A stretch of 64,000 bases of DNA from G963665185 sp049723905. Its GTDB lineage: Bacteria; Desulfobacterota; Desulfovibrionia; Desulfovibrionales; Desulfovibrionaceae. The position numbers and the translations under genes were made by a program. This document shows positions 50,270 through 58,898 of the stretch, piece by piece; the first letter of the stretch is position 1; each line of letters opens with the position of its first letter. Below the pieces are notes generated by a model. It saw only the letters and a program-made list of their open reading frames with translations. It was not told where the DNA came from and did not search any database. The stretch covers positions 1,178,001 to 1,242,000 of the forward strand of contig NZ_JBJKFD010000001.1 of NCBI RefSeq assembly GCF_049723905.1. Direction: 5' to 3'.

Positions 50270-51580
50270 ATGTCTGCCACACCCGCGCACAAGGCAACCC
50301 GACTGCTCGCCCCCCTGTACAACTGGGGGTGGAAGGCTGTTGTTCCCTTTCTCGGCCGCAACAAACGGCTACGCCAAGGACTGGAGCAGCGCACTCTGCG
50401 CACCCCTCTCCCTCGTGCCGATGTCTGGATGCAGGCGGCCAGCGCGGGCGAAGCATACCTGGCCGTGCGCATCTGCCAGGAACTGAACGCTCTTTCTTCC
50501 GAAGGCGGTGCGTCCCTTTCGGTGCTGCTCACCACCTATACCAGCCAGGGCCACGACATCCTGCAGGCCGCAACCGACGACGGCACCATTTCGGCCCGCA
50601 TTGCCTATTGTCCGTTCGATGCCCCTTCCCTGATGAAAAAGGCGCTGGAACAGGCCCGCCCCAAGGTGGTGGTTCTGCTGGAAACCGAACTCTGGCCCGG
50701 CCTGCTCATGGCTTGCCGGGAGCAACAGACTCCCGTTCTGGTTGCCAATGGTCGCATGTCCAGCCGTAGTTTTTCCCACTACCTGGCCTTTTCCGGCCTG
50801 CTGAACAGCATGGGACCGCAACGCATCCTGGCCATGTCGCCCGACGACGCCGCGCGCTTTCAGCTGGTGTTTCCCGGAGCACGCACCGAGGCCATGCCCA
50901 ACATAAAATTCGACAATATCGCCGAAGTTGCCGCCCGTCCGGCCCCGGATTATACGGACAATCCCGTGGCCGACGCCATTGCCCCCAAAGCCCCGTTCGT
51001 TGTGTTCGGATCGGTGCGGCGCGAAGAAGTCGGGCCGGTAACTCAGGCTGTGGAAGAACTGTTGCAGCATCGTCCGCGCACCATCATCGGCCTTTTTCCC
51101 CGGCATATGCACCATGTACCGGTTTGGTGCGCAGCTCTGGAGCGGATGGGAATCAAATATGACCTGCGATCCAAACTGGACGGCAGGGCCCCGCAGGGCG
51201 GTGTGGTTGTGTGGGATGCATTCGGCGAATTGGGTGCAGCCTATCATCTGGCCCGGGCCGCTTTTGTGGGCGGCAGCCTTGCCTCTTTGGGCGGACAGAA
51301 TTTTCTTGAACCTTTGGGAGCAGGTCTTATCCCGGTGACCGGTCCGCACTGGCGCAATTTTGCCTGGGTGGGCCGCGAAATAGTGGACCAGGGTCTGCTG
51401 ATTGAAGCTCCCACCCCAGACGCGGTGGCCGAAGCCCTGGCCGCCCAGCTTTCGCCTCGGCGTAAAAAAAGCGCTGTACGCAAAGACTTTACAACGTATA
51501 TTGCCGCACGTCGCGGTGGTGCCGCACAGGTGGCGCAAACAATTTGCCAAATGGCCGCAGCATCTTCCCGACCCGCTTAA
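50270..51580 (+). CDS. waaA: 3-deoxy-D-manno-octulosonic acid transferase WaaA/KdtA
   Basis: WaaA adds Kdo from CMP-Kdo to the lipid A precursor at the inner membrane. The 436-residue protein has the N-terminal WMQAASAGEAYLA (near 53-65, glycine-rich acceptor site), ETELWPGLL near 141-149 and RMSSRSFSHYL near 162-172. The nucleotide-binding FVGGSLASLGGQNFLEPL is near 327-344. It is followed after 17 bases by kdsB, which makes the CMP-Kdo donor, so the two steps are encoded together. Confidence 0.95.
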   Translation: MSATPAHKATRLLAPLYNWGWKAVVPFLGRNKRLRQGLEQRTLRTPLPRADVWMQAASAGEAYLAVRICQELNALSSEGGASLSVLLTTYTSQGHDILQAATDDGTISARIAYCPFDAPSLMKKALEQARPKVVVLLETELWPGLLMACREQQTPVLVANGRMSSRSFSHYLAFSGLLNSMGPQRILAMSPDDAARFQLVFPGARTEAMPNIKFDNIAEVAARPAPDYTDNPVADAIAPKAPFVVFGSVRREEVGPVTQAVEELLQHRPRTIIGLFPRHMHHVPVWCAALERMGIKYDLRSKLDGRAPQGGVVVWDAFGELGAAYHLARAAFVGGSLASLGGQNFLEPLGAGLIPVTGPHWRNFAWVGREIVDQGLLIEAPTPDAVAEALAAQLSPRRKKSAVRKDFTTYIAARRGGAAQVAQTICQMAAASSRPA

Positions 51581-51597
51581 TTCTCAGGAGACCTGTA

Positions 51598-52338
51598 TTG
51601 AGTTCCATGCCCCGCTGTCACGGTTTTGTTCCGGCGCGCTACGCTTCTTCCCGCTTTCCGGGCAAGCCGTTGGCCGAAATTCTCGGCAAACCCATGTTCT
51701 GGCACGTCTGCACGCGGGCCATGCAATGCCCGGAGCTAGAAAGCGTGCACCTTGCCACGGACGATGAACGCATTTTCCAGGCTGCAAAGGACCTGGACAT
51801 CCCGGTCATTATGACGGCTTCCAACCATCCCAGCGGAACGGACCGCATTCACGAGGCAGCCTGCGCACTGGGGCTGGGCGGCTCGGATGTCGTGGTCAAT
51901 ATCCAGGGAGACGAACCCGCCCTGGCACCGGGCATGCTTTCCCAATTGCTGGCCCCTTTTACGGACGCCGAAGTACAGGCCACCACGTTGGCTCATCAAA
52001 TATCCCACGAGCGAGCCCAAATTTCCGATCAGGTCAAAGTTATCTGGACGAACCGGGGTGATGCGTTGTACTTTTCCAGGTCGGTCATCCCACATGGGAC
52101 AAAAAAGGATCAGCCGATCTGGGGGCACATCGGCATGTACGCCTACCGCTTCGCCACCTTGGAGCGGTTCACGTCGTTGGTTCCCGGCCGCCTGGAGCAA
52201 TGCGAGCGTCTGGAACAGCTCAGATTGCTGGAAAACGGTATCCCCATCCGGGTTGTCCCCACAGAATACATTACGCGGGGCGTGGACAGACCTTCGGACA
52301 TCGAAGCGGTCCAGGCCCTCATGACGGAGAGCGCATAG
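51598..52338 (+). CDS. kdsB: 3-deoxy-manno-octulosonate cytidylyltransferase KdsB
   Basis: KdsB activates Kdo as CMP-Kdo. The 246-residue protein shows CHGFVPARYASSRFPGKPL (CTP-binding Arg/Lys) near residues 6-24, DVVVNIQGDEPALAP near 98-112, and GHIGMYAYRFATLERF near 179-194 with GVDRPSDIEAVQ at the end. AGGAG is 7 bases before TTG 51598 but 16 before ATG 51607, so the TTG start is favoured and gives the usual length. Between waaA and carA. Confidence 0.95.
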   Translation: MSSMPRCHGFVPARYASSRFPGKPLAEILGKPMFWHVCTRAMQCPELESVHLATDDERIFQAAKDLDIPVIMTASNHPSGTDRIHEAACALGLGGSDVVVNIQGDEPALAPGMLSQLLAPFTDAEVQATTLAHQISHERAQISDQVKVIWTNRGDALYFSRSVIPHGTKKDQPIWGHIGMYAYRFATLERFTSLVPGRLEQCERLEQLRLLENGIPIRVVPTEYITRGVDRPSDIEAVQALMTESA

Positions 52339-53466
52339 ATGAAAGCCATTCTCGCCCTTGAAGACGGCACGATTTTTTACGGCCGCTCCTTCACCGGCCC
52401 TGCCGAGACCTCTGGAGAGGTCATTTTCAATACCGCCATGACCGGATACCAGGAAGTGCTTACCGATCCGTCCTACACGGGACAGATGGTCTGCATGACC
52501 TACCCGCACATGGGCAACTACGGGGTAAACCCCGAAGACGTGGAATCCGACCGAGTGCGCGCCGCCGCCATGATCGTCAAGGAATGTTGCAAGACGCCCT
52601 CCAACTGGAGAGCAACGGAATCCCTGCCTGAATACCTCCGCAAAGCTGGAGTGCCCGGTATTGAAGGCATCGACACCCGTGCTCTGACCCGCCATCTGCG
52701 CCTCAACGGTGCCATGCGCGGTGTCATTTCCACGGAAGAATCCGACCCGGCCAAGCTGGTAAAGCAGGCCAAGGCCATCCCCTCCATGGAAGGCCTGGAC
52801 CTGGCCTCCAAGGTTACGCCGGACAAACCATACATCTGGACCGGTACGGAGACCAAATCCGTAGACCTGGCAGATGGAAAATACGATTGGACCGGAACGG
52901 GGCCACGGCTGGTGGTCTACGATTTCGGAGTCAAATGGAATATTCTGCGTCTGCTGACGGATATTGGATTCGACATGCTCATGGTGCCGTCTTCCTTCAC
53001 CCGGGATCAGGTTGCCGCACTTTCACCGGATGCGATCTTTCTTTCCTCGGGCCCCGGAGATCCGGCCGCCCTGCCGGACGTGGCGCATCAAATAAGCCTG
53101 TTGACGGAAGAATACCCCATTGGCGGCATCTGCCTTGGCCACCAAATTATGGGCATGGCCCTGGGCGGCACTACCTACAAGCTCAAGTTCGGCCACCATG
53201 GCGCCAACCATCCGGTGCAGGAAACTGCCACGGGCCACATTGAGGTCTCCTCCCAGAACCATGGTTTCTGTGTGGATATCTCCAAGCTCGACTTTCTGAG
53301 AATGACGCACGTCAACCTCAACGACAGAACGCTTGAAGGCTTTGAGCACAAAGAAAAACCCATAATGACTCTGCAATATCACCCGGAAGCAGGTCCCGGC
53401 CCGCACGACAGCCGAACCTTCTTCCCCCGCTTCCGCAGTTGCATTAAAAATGCTACTGGAAAATAA
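52339..53466 (+). CDS. carA: Carbamoyl phosphate synthase small subunit CarA
   Basis: CarA hydrolyses glutamine and passes ammonia to CarB for carbamoyl phosphate, used in arginine and pyrimidine synthesis. The 375-residue protein has an N-terminal CPSase small domain (LEDGTIFYGRSF, NTAMTGYQEVLTDPSY). The class I glutaminase follows: FLSSGPGDPAALPD near 235-248, the Cys nucleophile in GGICLGHQIMG near 260-270, and His-x-Glu in YHPEAGPGPHDS near 350. It abuts kdsB with no gap. carB is not adjacent; an unrelated TPR gene follows. Confidence 0.95.
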   Translation: MKAILALEDGTIFYGRSFTGPAETSGEVIFNTAMTGYQEVLTDPSYTGQMVCMTYPHMGNYGVNPEDVESDRVRAAAMIVKECCKTPSNWRATESLPEYLRKAGVPGIEGIDTRALTRHLRLNGAMRGVISTEESDPAKLVKQAKAIPSMEGLDLASKVTPDKPYIWTGTETKSVDLADGKYDWTGTGPRLVVYDFGVKWNILRLLTDIGFDMLMVPSSFTRDQVAALSPDAIFLSSGPGDPAALPDVAHQISLLTEEYPIGGICLGHQIMGMALGGTTYKLKFGHHGANHPVQETATGHIEVSSQNHGFCVDISKLDFLRMTHVNLNDRTLEGFEHKEKPIMTLQYHPEAGPGPHDSRTFFPRFRSCIKNATGK

Positions 53467-53545
53467 TTCCATTGCATGCCGCGTGGATGCATAGTTAACA
53501 AACTGTCGACAGCTGAGTTCACCATTTGCCGTAAGGATAAATGCC

Positions 53546-54346
53546 ATGTCCGCCGAACTGATAAAAGCACGTTCACTTATTGCCAGCATTAATTCGCATC
53601 TCAAACAGGACAAACTTATTCCTGCTGTTCAGGCTATGCACGATGCCGTCGTGATTATCCTGAGAAACAAACTCATGAAGGCGGAAAAGCAGGAATTTGC
53701 CCAACTGCTCGAAGCTGCGATCTACTCGTTGGGGGCCAATAAAAAGCTCAAGGAAATCTATCCCCTTATCATCAATTATTCGGAAGGGGAGGAGCGCTCC
53801 CTGCTTGAGCAGCTCAATGAGCTGATGAAAGAACTGCAGGCCGCAAGCGAGGCCGAGGTGCAGGGGCTGCTCAAACAGATGCAGCAGCGCAAGGCCGACG
53901 GGCTCAAGCAGATTGCCGAGCAGCTGGAAGAGGGCAAAGCGGAGCTGGCCAAAAAAACGGCGGACAAACTCATCAAGGAGTTTCCGCACGATGCCGACCT
54001 CAAGGCCGAAATAGCAGACCTGTTTCTCAAAGCCGAAGAGTACAAGACAGCGTTCGACTACCTTGATGCGGCCCTGAAGGACGATCCCGAAGCCGTTCAC
54101 CTGTACAACCGCATCGGTATTGTCCTGCGCAAGATGCAGGACTTCGCCACGGCGGAACAATACTACGAGCGGGCTCTCACCTTCTGCACCACGGACGAAT
54201 ACCTCTACTTCAACATAGGGCGTCTGTATCACGACTGGAAAAAGTGGGGGCAAATGGCCAACGCCGCTGAAAAAGCCCTGGCAATCAACCCCAACTTTGC
54301 CCAGGCCGCCAAAATGCTGCAATTCGCCCAAAAGAAAAGGGGCTGA
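53546..54346 (+). CDS. TPR-repeat protein (266 aa), cytoplasmic
   Basis: A soluble 266-residue helical protein: an N-terminal helical region with a coiled-coil-like stretch (LEQLNELMKELQAASEAE near 90-107) and 3-4 TPR units in the second half (YKTAFDYLDAALKDDPEAVHLYNRIG, FATAEQYYERALTFC, AANAAEKALAINPNFAQAAKM). No signal peptide. TPR proteins of this kind act as assembly scaffolds; no partner is shown by context. ATG 53546 follows AAGGA. It has a very clean terminator. Confidence 0.8.
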   Translation: MSAELIKARSLIASINSHLKQDKLIPAVQAMHDAVVIILRNKLMKAEKQEFAQLLEAAIYSLGANKKLKEIYPLIINYSEGEERSLLEQLNELMKELQAASEAEVQGLLKQMQQRKADGLKQIAEQLEEGKAELAKKTADKLIKEFPHDADLKAEIADLFLKAEEYKTAFDYLDAALKDDPEAVHLYNRIGIVLRKMQDFATAEQYYERALTFCTTDEYLYFNIGRLYHDWKKWGQMANAAEKALAINPNFAQAAKMLQFAQKKRG

Positions 54347-54376
54347 GTTCTCACTGAGCACACGAATGAAAAACTG

Positions 54377-54409
54377 AAAGGGAGAAGCGAAAGCTTCTCC
54401 CTTTTTCAT
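54377..54409 (+). terminator. Terminator after the TPR gene
   Basis: A perfect 12-bp stem (54377-54388 with 54393-54404), a GAAA tetraloop and a T-run; 30 bases after the stop. Confidence 0.93.
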
Positions 54410-54429
54410 TAAATATAAAATTCAACCTG

Positions 54430-54555
54430 CCCGTCTGCTCAAAAAAATACGCACAGCAAAACGTAAGAAAAATTCAATTCAGACACGTTTTTCCTGATAC
54501 GCGAGGACATATTTTTTTACTGCACCGACACTCTCGTGCTTTTTTCAGCAGCCTG
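54430..54555. repeat. Approximately 125-bp long-hairpin repeat, copy 2 (diverged)
   Basis: Begins with CTGCTCAAAAA and ends CAGCAGCCTG like the element at 23475-23599, with the shared internal part around TGATACGCGAG. The left end and inner stem are more degenerate. It lies between the TPR terminator and the convergent activator gene. Confidence 0.6.
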
Positions 54556-54561
54556 AACGTT

Positions 54562-55311
54562 TTACAGCTTGGCACACAACGCCGCCCCCAGCGCGCCGTT
54601 CATATCCGGATTTTCCGGGATGAGGGGAACCGCCTCCAGCGCCTCGGACATCAGTCTGACCATGCACGGATTTCTGGCCACTCCTCCGGCAAAAACCACC
54701 GGAGTGGCCCCACCGACCCTGCGCAACATATTGGCAGTACGCGCCACAACCGAGGCATGCAGTCCCAGAGCAATGCTTTGTGGCTGTTCTCCACCCGCCA
54801 TGAGCGAGGTGGCCTCGGTTTCCGCAAACACGGTACACATGCTGTTGATGGTCAGACACTTCTCTCCGGCCAGGGCATAATCGCCGAACTCCTCCACCGG
54901 TATCTGAAAGACGTTGGCCAGATGTTCCAGAAATTTTCCTGTACCGGCAGCGCAGCGGTCATTCATCTCGAACTTCAGCACCCGTCCGTTCGGCCCCAGG
55001 GCAATGGCCTTGGTGTCCTGCCCGCCGATGTCCAGCACGGCGCGGGCTTCGGGAAAGAAATGTACGGCGCCGCGGGCATGGGCTTTTATCTCGGTCACGG
55101 TCTGTACGTCCGCATCAAAGCCATACCCTGCCGCGAGTTGCCGTCCATATCCGGTGGCGACCACATGGCTGGGGCGTACCCCTTCCAGCAGATTAACCAG
55201 CTGTTTTCGCGGATCAAACGTTGTAGGAAGCCGCCGGGAAAGGGTTATCTCCTCACCTTCCAGCACCACCAGTTCCATGCTCCGCGACCCGATGTCGATT
55301 CCTGCAATCAT
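54562..55311 (-). CDS. ATP-dependent activator/reductase of a double-cubane or 2-hydroxyacyl-CoA dehydratase protein (HgdC/BadF family)
   Basis: A 249-residue ASKHA-fold, iron-sulfur ATPase that drives low-potential electrons into its partner. GIDIGSRSMELVV near residues 4-16 is the phosphate-1 loop. LDIGGQDTKAI near 93-103 is the second ATP motif. MNDRCAAGTGKFLE has Cys120, and Cys159 follows in INSMCTVF; the 39-residue spacing equals the bridging [4Fe-4S] Cys pair of HgdC. FAGGVARNPCMV is near the end. ATG 55311 was chosen since the fold begins there. It lies 171 bases after the double-cubane gene, with a large hairpin between. Confidence 0.92.
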   Translation of the reverse strand: MIAGIDIGSRSMELVVLEGEEITLSRRLPTTFDPRKQLVNLLEGVRPSHVVATGYGRQLAAGYGFDADVQTVTEIKAHARGAVHFFPEARAVLDIGGQDTKAIALGPNGRVLKFEMNDRCAAGTGKFLEHLANVFQIPVEEFGDYALAGEKCLTINSMCTVFAETEATSLMAGGEQPQSIALGLHASVVARTANMLRRVGGATPVVFAGGVARNPCMVRLMSEALEAVPLIPENPDMNGALGAALCAKL

Positions 55312-55354
55312 ACGCGATTTCCCCGACTGATAGAGTACCGTGACAAAACGTGGT

Positions 55355-55392
55355 ACCTGCGGCAAAAGCGTTGAATAGCCTTTGCCGCAGGT
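55355..55392. repeat. Perfect 12-bp inverted repeat between the double-cubane gene and its activator
   Basis: ACCTGCGGCAAA (55355-55366) and TTTGCCGCAGGT (55381-55392) with a 14-base loop. It lies in the gap of the operon and could be an RNA-processing, stability or attenuation hairpin; there is no T-run on the minus strand. Confidence 0.7.
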
Positions 55393-55482
55393 CCGATTTC
55401 ACCGCCATGACCAACGGTGTGTCGGCCATGACGCTTGATTTGTATGGTGTCGCCCGCGACGTTTCCGGACACCCCGCACTTG

Positions 55483-56757
55483 CTAGCCGAGCATTTCCAC
55501 AAAGGCTTCCACCCTTGTTTTAAGCTGCTCCACATCTTCCATGGAATAATCGGTTTCCAGCGCAAGCATGGGAATGCCCTGGGCCTCGAACATGTTACCC
55601 AGCTTCATGCCTTCATGGGCATACGGCTGACAGAACATGAGGGAATAGTTCACCACGCCGTCTGCCTTGAGCGTTTTCGCCAACTCGGCCACATTGTCCA
55701 TGCGCTCGTCGTTGGGCGTAAAGCAGGCACAGTCTATCTTCATGTAACGGTCGACAAGGGCGTCAATCATGCCTTCCAGCGTGGTGGCGGATTCGTCCAC
55801 CAAGTCGCGGGTATTGCGCGTTCCAATGCAGGACTCCTCGCCCACGATTACCGCACCCGAACTTTCCACCACGTACGGAAGTTTCCAGTTGGGTACGGCC
55901 ATGGGACAGCCAGCCATGAGCAGACGCGGCGTATTGCGAGGAGCCACACCTTCGCCTGCGGCAACACGGGCTTCGAGTTCGTCGCAAAGTTCGTTGATCT
56001 TTGTGGTGAACCGGACAGGATCGTCATAAAAACTGATCTGGTTGATCAGCAGCGCGTCGCGTCCGGAAATGGGAGCCGGGTCGGCGGCACGCAGTGCGTT
56101 CAACCGCTGCAGGGCACGACGGCGGTCGTTGACCGTCTTGATGCTTTGGGCAAGACGCTCCGCTGTAATGGTAACTCCGGTTAGACGCTCCAATTCTTCC
56201 TTGTAGCGCAGCACTTCGGAACGCCACAATTCTTTGGCTGCCAAGGATTTGGTCTGCGGGACCTCCATTATATAGGTAGGGAGCAGGTCGCTCAGAGCTT
56301 CATAGGCCTTTTTCTTTCCGTCGCAGGTAGTTTCGCCCACAACCAGGTCGCTGGACTCGATGTAAGGACAGAGGCGGGCCAGCTTGAAGCCCATGAAAGA
56401 TTTGATCAAAGCGCAGGTGTTGCGGGGAACACGCTTTTCCGCCTCCTGCGTTCCAGCATCGGCACCGGCACACAGCCCCACCTGAATGGCATCAGCGGCC
56501 AGGGTAAGCTCTTCGGGCACAAAAACACAGAATGTCCCCACAACTTTATGCCCCTGCGCCTTGGCGTCCTGCAGCTCCTGTATGCGCAGTCCATGCACTT
56601 CGCTCAATACGAAGTCCATGTATTCCATTCCCTTGAGGCGGTTGTCCTGAGACATGTAAATATCGCCGTAAAACTTCCCCAGCACTTCAAGCAGGCCATC
56701 GTGTGCTTCAATATCCAGGTTCAGTTTTTCCCACATTTCCCTATGCGTTTCGCTCAT
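55483..56757 (-). CDS. Double-cubane cluster protein (2-hydroxyacyl-CoA dehydratase superfamily, HgdB/BcrB-like)
   Basis: A 424-residue cytoplasmic iron-sulfur protein of the 2-hydroxyacyl-CoA dehydratase D-subunit superfamily. Cys-containing motifs are VGTFCVFVPEEL near 74, VGETTCDGKKKAYE near 140, MAGCPMAVPNWK near 290, GEESCIGTR and YSLMFCQPYAHEG near 365. It is a single homodimer-type protein rather than the alpha/beta pair of a dehydratase, and is next to one activator gene; that fits the double-cubane cluster protein of Carboxydothermus, which carries an [8Fe-9S] cluster. Substrate is unknown. ATG 56757 follows GGAGG at 6 bases. Confidence 0.88.
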   Translation of the reverse strand: MSETHREMWEKLNLDIEAHDGLLEVLGKFYGDIYMSQDNRLKGMEYMDFVLSEVHGLRIQELQDAKAQGHKVVGTFCVFVPEELTLAADAIQVGLCAGADAGTQEAEKRVPRNTCALIKSFMGFKLARLCPYIESSDLVVGETTCDGKKKAYEALSDLLPTYIMEVPQTKSLAAKELWRSEVLRYKEELERLTGVTITAERLAQSIKTVNDRRRALQRLNALRAADPAPISGRDALLINQISFYDDPVRFTTKINELCDELEARVAAGEGVAPRNTPRLLMAGCPMAVPNWKLPYVVESSGAVIVGEESCIGTRNTRDLVDESATTLEGMIDALVDRYMKIDCACFTPNDERMDNVAELAKTLKADGVVNYSLMFCQPYAHEGMKLGNMFEAQGIPMLALETDYSMEDVEQLKTRVEAFVEMLG

Positions 56758-57107
56758 GTTTGTCCTCCGGTGCGTATCCTCTGGCGGATGATGCGTTGCA
56801 GTTGTTTTGTCGGGGCCGGAAACCTCCCCCAGTTTCATTACGTTACAGGCAATAGGGTGTACAAATTGATAGTAGGAACTCCTGGAAAGGAGATATATCG
56901 ACAAAATAAATGCAAACCGAGATACCTTACTTGGAGTCTGAAACTCAAACTATGCAGTACAGGGGAAGGAAAAGTCCGAAGAGAGCAGTCTTCATATGTA
57001 TCTCAATGCTTTGAAAAAGTGACGTAATCACCTAAAATTCAATACAAATTTACAACATTACAAATAAATGAAAATTGATCTGGGCATATTATTGGTCATT
57101 ACCACAA
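56758..57107. other. Intergenic region upstream of the double-cubane gene
   Basis: About 350 bases with no supported gene. It must contain the promoter of the double-cubane gene. AT-rich around 57010-57080; I could not define boxes reliably. Confidence 0.45.
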
Positions 57108-57108
57108 A

Positions 57109-57144
57109 ATCCGGAGCGGCTCTCCTCGAAAAGCCGCTCCGGAT
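57109..57144 (-). terminator. Terminator after the methyltransferase gene
   Basis: A perfect 12-bp stem ATCCGGAGCGGC (57109-57120) with GCCGCTCCGGAT (57133-57144). Minus-strand reading gives TTTTG after the stem. It ends the minus-strand methyltransferase gene. Confidence 0.85.
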
Positions 57145-57178
57145 AGTATATCCGCCTTATGCAGACTAAAAAGCAGGC

Positions 57179-58201
57179 CTACAAAGGCTTGCGGGCGGCA
57201 ACCAGTGTGGACCACCCCTTACTTGAGGTTTTGACCACCCTGATATCCTGCAGACCATAGGCAGCCAGCATATCACTCAGGGTATCCACGGGGAGAAAGT
57301 GCGATTTGTATCCGGCCAGTCTGGTAACTAAATCCAGCAGAGACGCATCCTTGGCGGACGTGTCCTCATCTTTTGCCATGTGATGGGATACAAACCAGCC
57401 GCCGGGCTTCAAGGACCGGCAGATGCGCCCCAAAGCTTCAGCCCACGCGTCCTCGCTGCTTACCAGGCTGTAAAAAACATGCGAGGCCAAAGCCAGATCG
57501 AACGAAGCCTCGGGCAACTGGTCCTTGCGCATGTCATACGCCATTGTCTCGACACGTCCGTCATATCCCAGCTTCCGGCAACGCTCGGCCGCAGTTTCCA
57601 CTACATCGGGAAGGTCGCAAATAACCGCGCGGAGCGACGGATTTCTGTCCGTAAGAAGCATGGAAAAAGTGCCATGGTTGCCGCCAATGTCGCACATGCG
57701 GGTAAACTCAGAAAAGCCCGGCAATTCGGCAATTATCTCCACCGCCCGCTGCATGGGGCCAGCCATGGCCTCCTGGGCCGTTCCCTCCATGGCAAAATCC
57801 GCTGCCCAGGGTGCCGCCTGCTCACTCAGCCCCTCTTTATTGCGCAAGAGGTGCACCATATTTTCCGTGCACAAGGACATGAAATAGGTATTCAACTGCA
57901 TGGCTTTTCCCTGAAACAACGGCGAGGAGGAGACCAAAAACTCGGCAGCTGTCGGCGTATTGGAGTACTTGGCCCCCTTTCTTTCCAAAAGGTCGAAGGC
58001 AACGCAGACATCAAGCAGGGGGGCCAGACGGTCGTCCAATGTCCCTGTGGCTTCGGCAATCTGCTCCGGAAGGGCCGGTCCATCCGCCAAGGCATCAAAA
58101 AGCCCTATTTCCATGGCAGCACTGAGGGCACTGCTTCCTACCCCCTGAAACTGGAGGCTACGCACAGGATAAAAGCTTGTTTTCGGAGTGGGAATGTTCA
58201 C
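57179..58201 (-). CDS. SAM-dependent O-methyltransferase (plant-type/HIOMT-like family)
   Basis: A 340-residue methyltransferase. An N-terminal winged-helix dimerisation domain (about 10-100; LDDRLAPLLDVCVAFDLLE) is followed by a class I SAM domain with motif I CDIGGNHGTFSMLL near 169-182, AVICDLPDVVETA near 193-205 and FDLALASHVFYSLVSSEDAWAEAL near 235. A late SLKPGGWFVSHH loop is near 268. The family methylates hydroxyl groups or other small substrates; the substrate here is unknown. GTG 58201 has AAAGGAG at 6 bases. A palindromic operator lies 16-40 bases upstream of the start and matches that of the MarR gene. Confidence 0.85.
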   Translation of the reverse strand: MNIPTPKTSFYPVRSLQFQGVGSSALSAAMEIGLFDALADGPALPEQIAEATGTLDDRLAPLLDVCVAFDLLERKGAKYSNTPTAAEFLVSSSPLFQGKAMQLNTYFMSLCTENMVHLLRNKEGLSEQAAPWAADFAMEGTAQEAMAGPMQRAVEIIAELPGFSEFTRMCDIGGNHGTFSMLLTDRNPSLRAVICDLPDVVETAAERCRKLGYDGRVETMAYDMRKDQLPEASFDLALASHVFYSLVSSEDAWAEALGRICRSLKPGGWFVSHHMAKDEDTSAKDASLLDLVTRLAGYKSHFLPVDTLSDMLAAYGLQDIRVVKTSSKGWSTLVAARKPL

Positions 58202-58216
58202 GGAGACTCCTTTGTT

Positions 58217-58241
58217 AAAGTATATAGCACCTATACACTTT
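58217..58241. promoter_or_regulatory. Palindromic operator upstream of the methyltransferase gene
   Basis: AAAGTATATAG and CTATACACTTT (11-base arms with one mismatch, spacer CAC) surround the core TATAG-N3-CTATA. The same core stands before the MarR gene at 58719-58741. Confidence 0.7.
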
Positions 58242-58252
58242 GGGTAAAAAAA

Positions 58253-58714
58253 TTACTTCAGGTACCCGTCCATCCAACTGTTCAACTTCTGCCCAAAGTC
58301 ACACACAGCCTTAAAATCGACTTCGTCCATCTGTCGCAGGTAGTCAATGAACGCCTTATCATGCTCCTGATGAAAAGTGTTATGTCCGGCGCATACTTCA
58401 TGCCCGGACCGGGTACACCGAACAATCAGACGTGACCTGTTGTCCTTGTCCAACGTCTTTTCAACCAAATTCTTTTCTGCCAACCGCCCTACCAATTGAG
58501 AGACAGCACCTTTGGTAATTCCGGTTTCCCGAGCCAAAGCGGTAATGCTGGCACCACCAAGCTCCAGGATGGTTTCCAGCATATGCACCTCGGCTGGGTA
58601 CATGGAAAGCCCTTGCGGCCCCAAATTCTGGGGCATTTTTTCCACAGCCGTATACTTTTCCAGGGCTTGCCGGAGATTCCGAAACAGTGGCCCTATGGCT
58701 TCAAAAGTTCTCAT
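58253..58714 (-). CDS. MarR-family transcriptional regulator
   Basis: A 153-residue winged-helix regulator. The helix-turn-helix is in ASITALARETGITKGAVSQLVGRLAEKNLVEK, near residues 55-87, followed by the wing DKDNRSRLIVRCT. It probably represses itself and the methyltransferase gene, because both have the same GTATAG/CTATAC palindrome upstream. ATG 58714 was chosen; the frame extends into the operator. The two genes lie in tandem, 51 bases apart. The inducing ligand is unknown. Confidence 0.9.
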   Translation of the reverse strand: MRTFEAIGPLFRNLRQALEKYTAVEKMPQNLGPQGLSMYPAEVHMLETILELGGASITALARETGITKGAVSQLVGRLAEKNLVEKTLDKDNRSRLIVRCTRSGHEVCAGHNTFHQEHDKAFIDYLRQMDEVDFKAVCDFGQKLNSWMDGYLK

Positions 58715-58718
58715 ACCG

Positions 58719-58741
58719 ATGTGTATAGCTGCTATACACAT
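58719..58741. promoter_or_regulatory. Palindromic operator upstream of the MarR gene
   Basis: ATGTGTATAG and CTATACACAT, perfect 10-base arms with the 3-base spacer CTG, immediately upstream of the MarR start (58714). Confidence 0.75.
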
Positions 58742-58898
58742 CCTCGTCAAACATTTTTGATCTTGCGGTTTAATGCCACGATGCCTCTTTCACCTGTTCA
58801 CCGGTTGCCCCCCGTTTTACTCCTCTGGTTGACACCCAGCCACCGGCCCGTGTACTTCGCTAGGCTCTCGAAGCATATTGCAGATACATAAAATTTCC

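Noticed and set aside
54562..56757. Benzoyl-CoA reductase or hydroxyglutaryl-CoA dehydratase
   Set aside because: Only one D-type subunit and one activator are present; the alpha subunit and acyl-CoA metabolism genes are missing.
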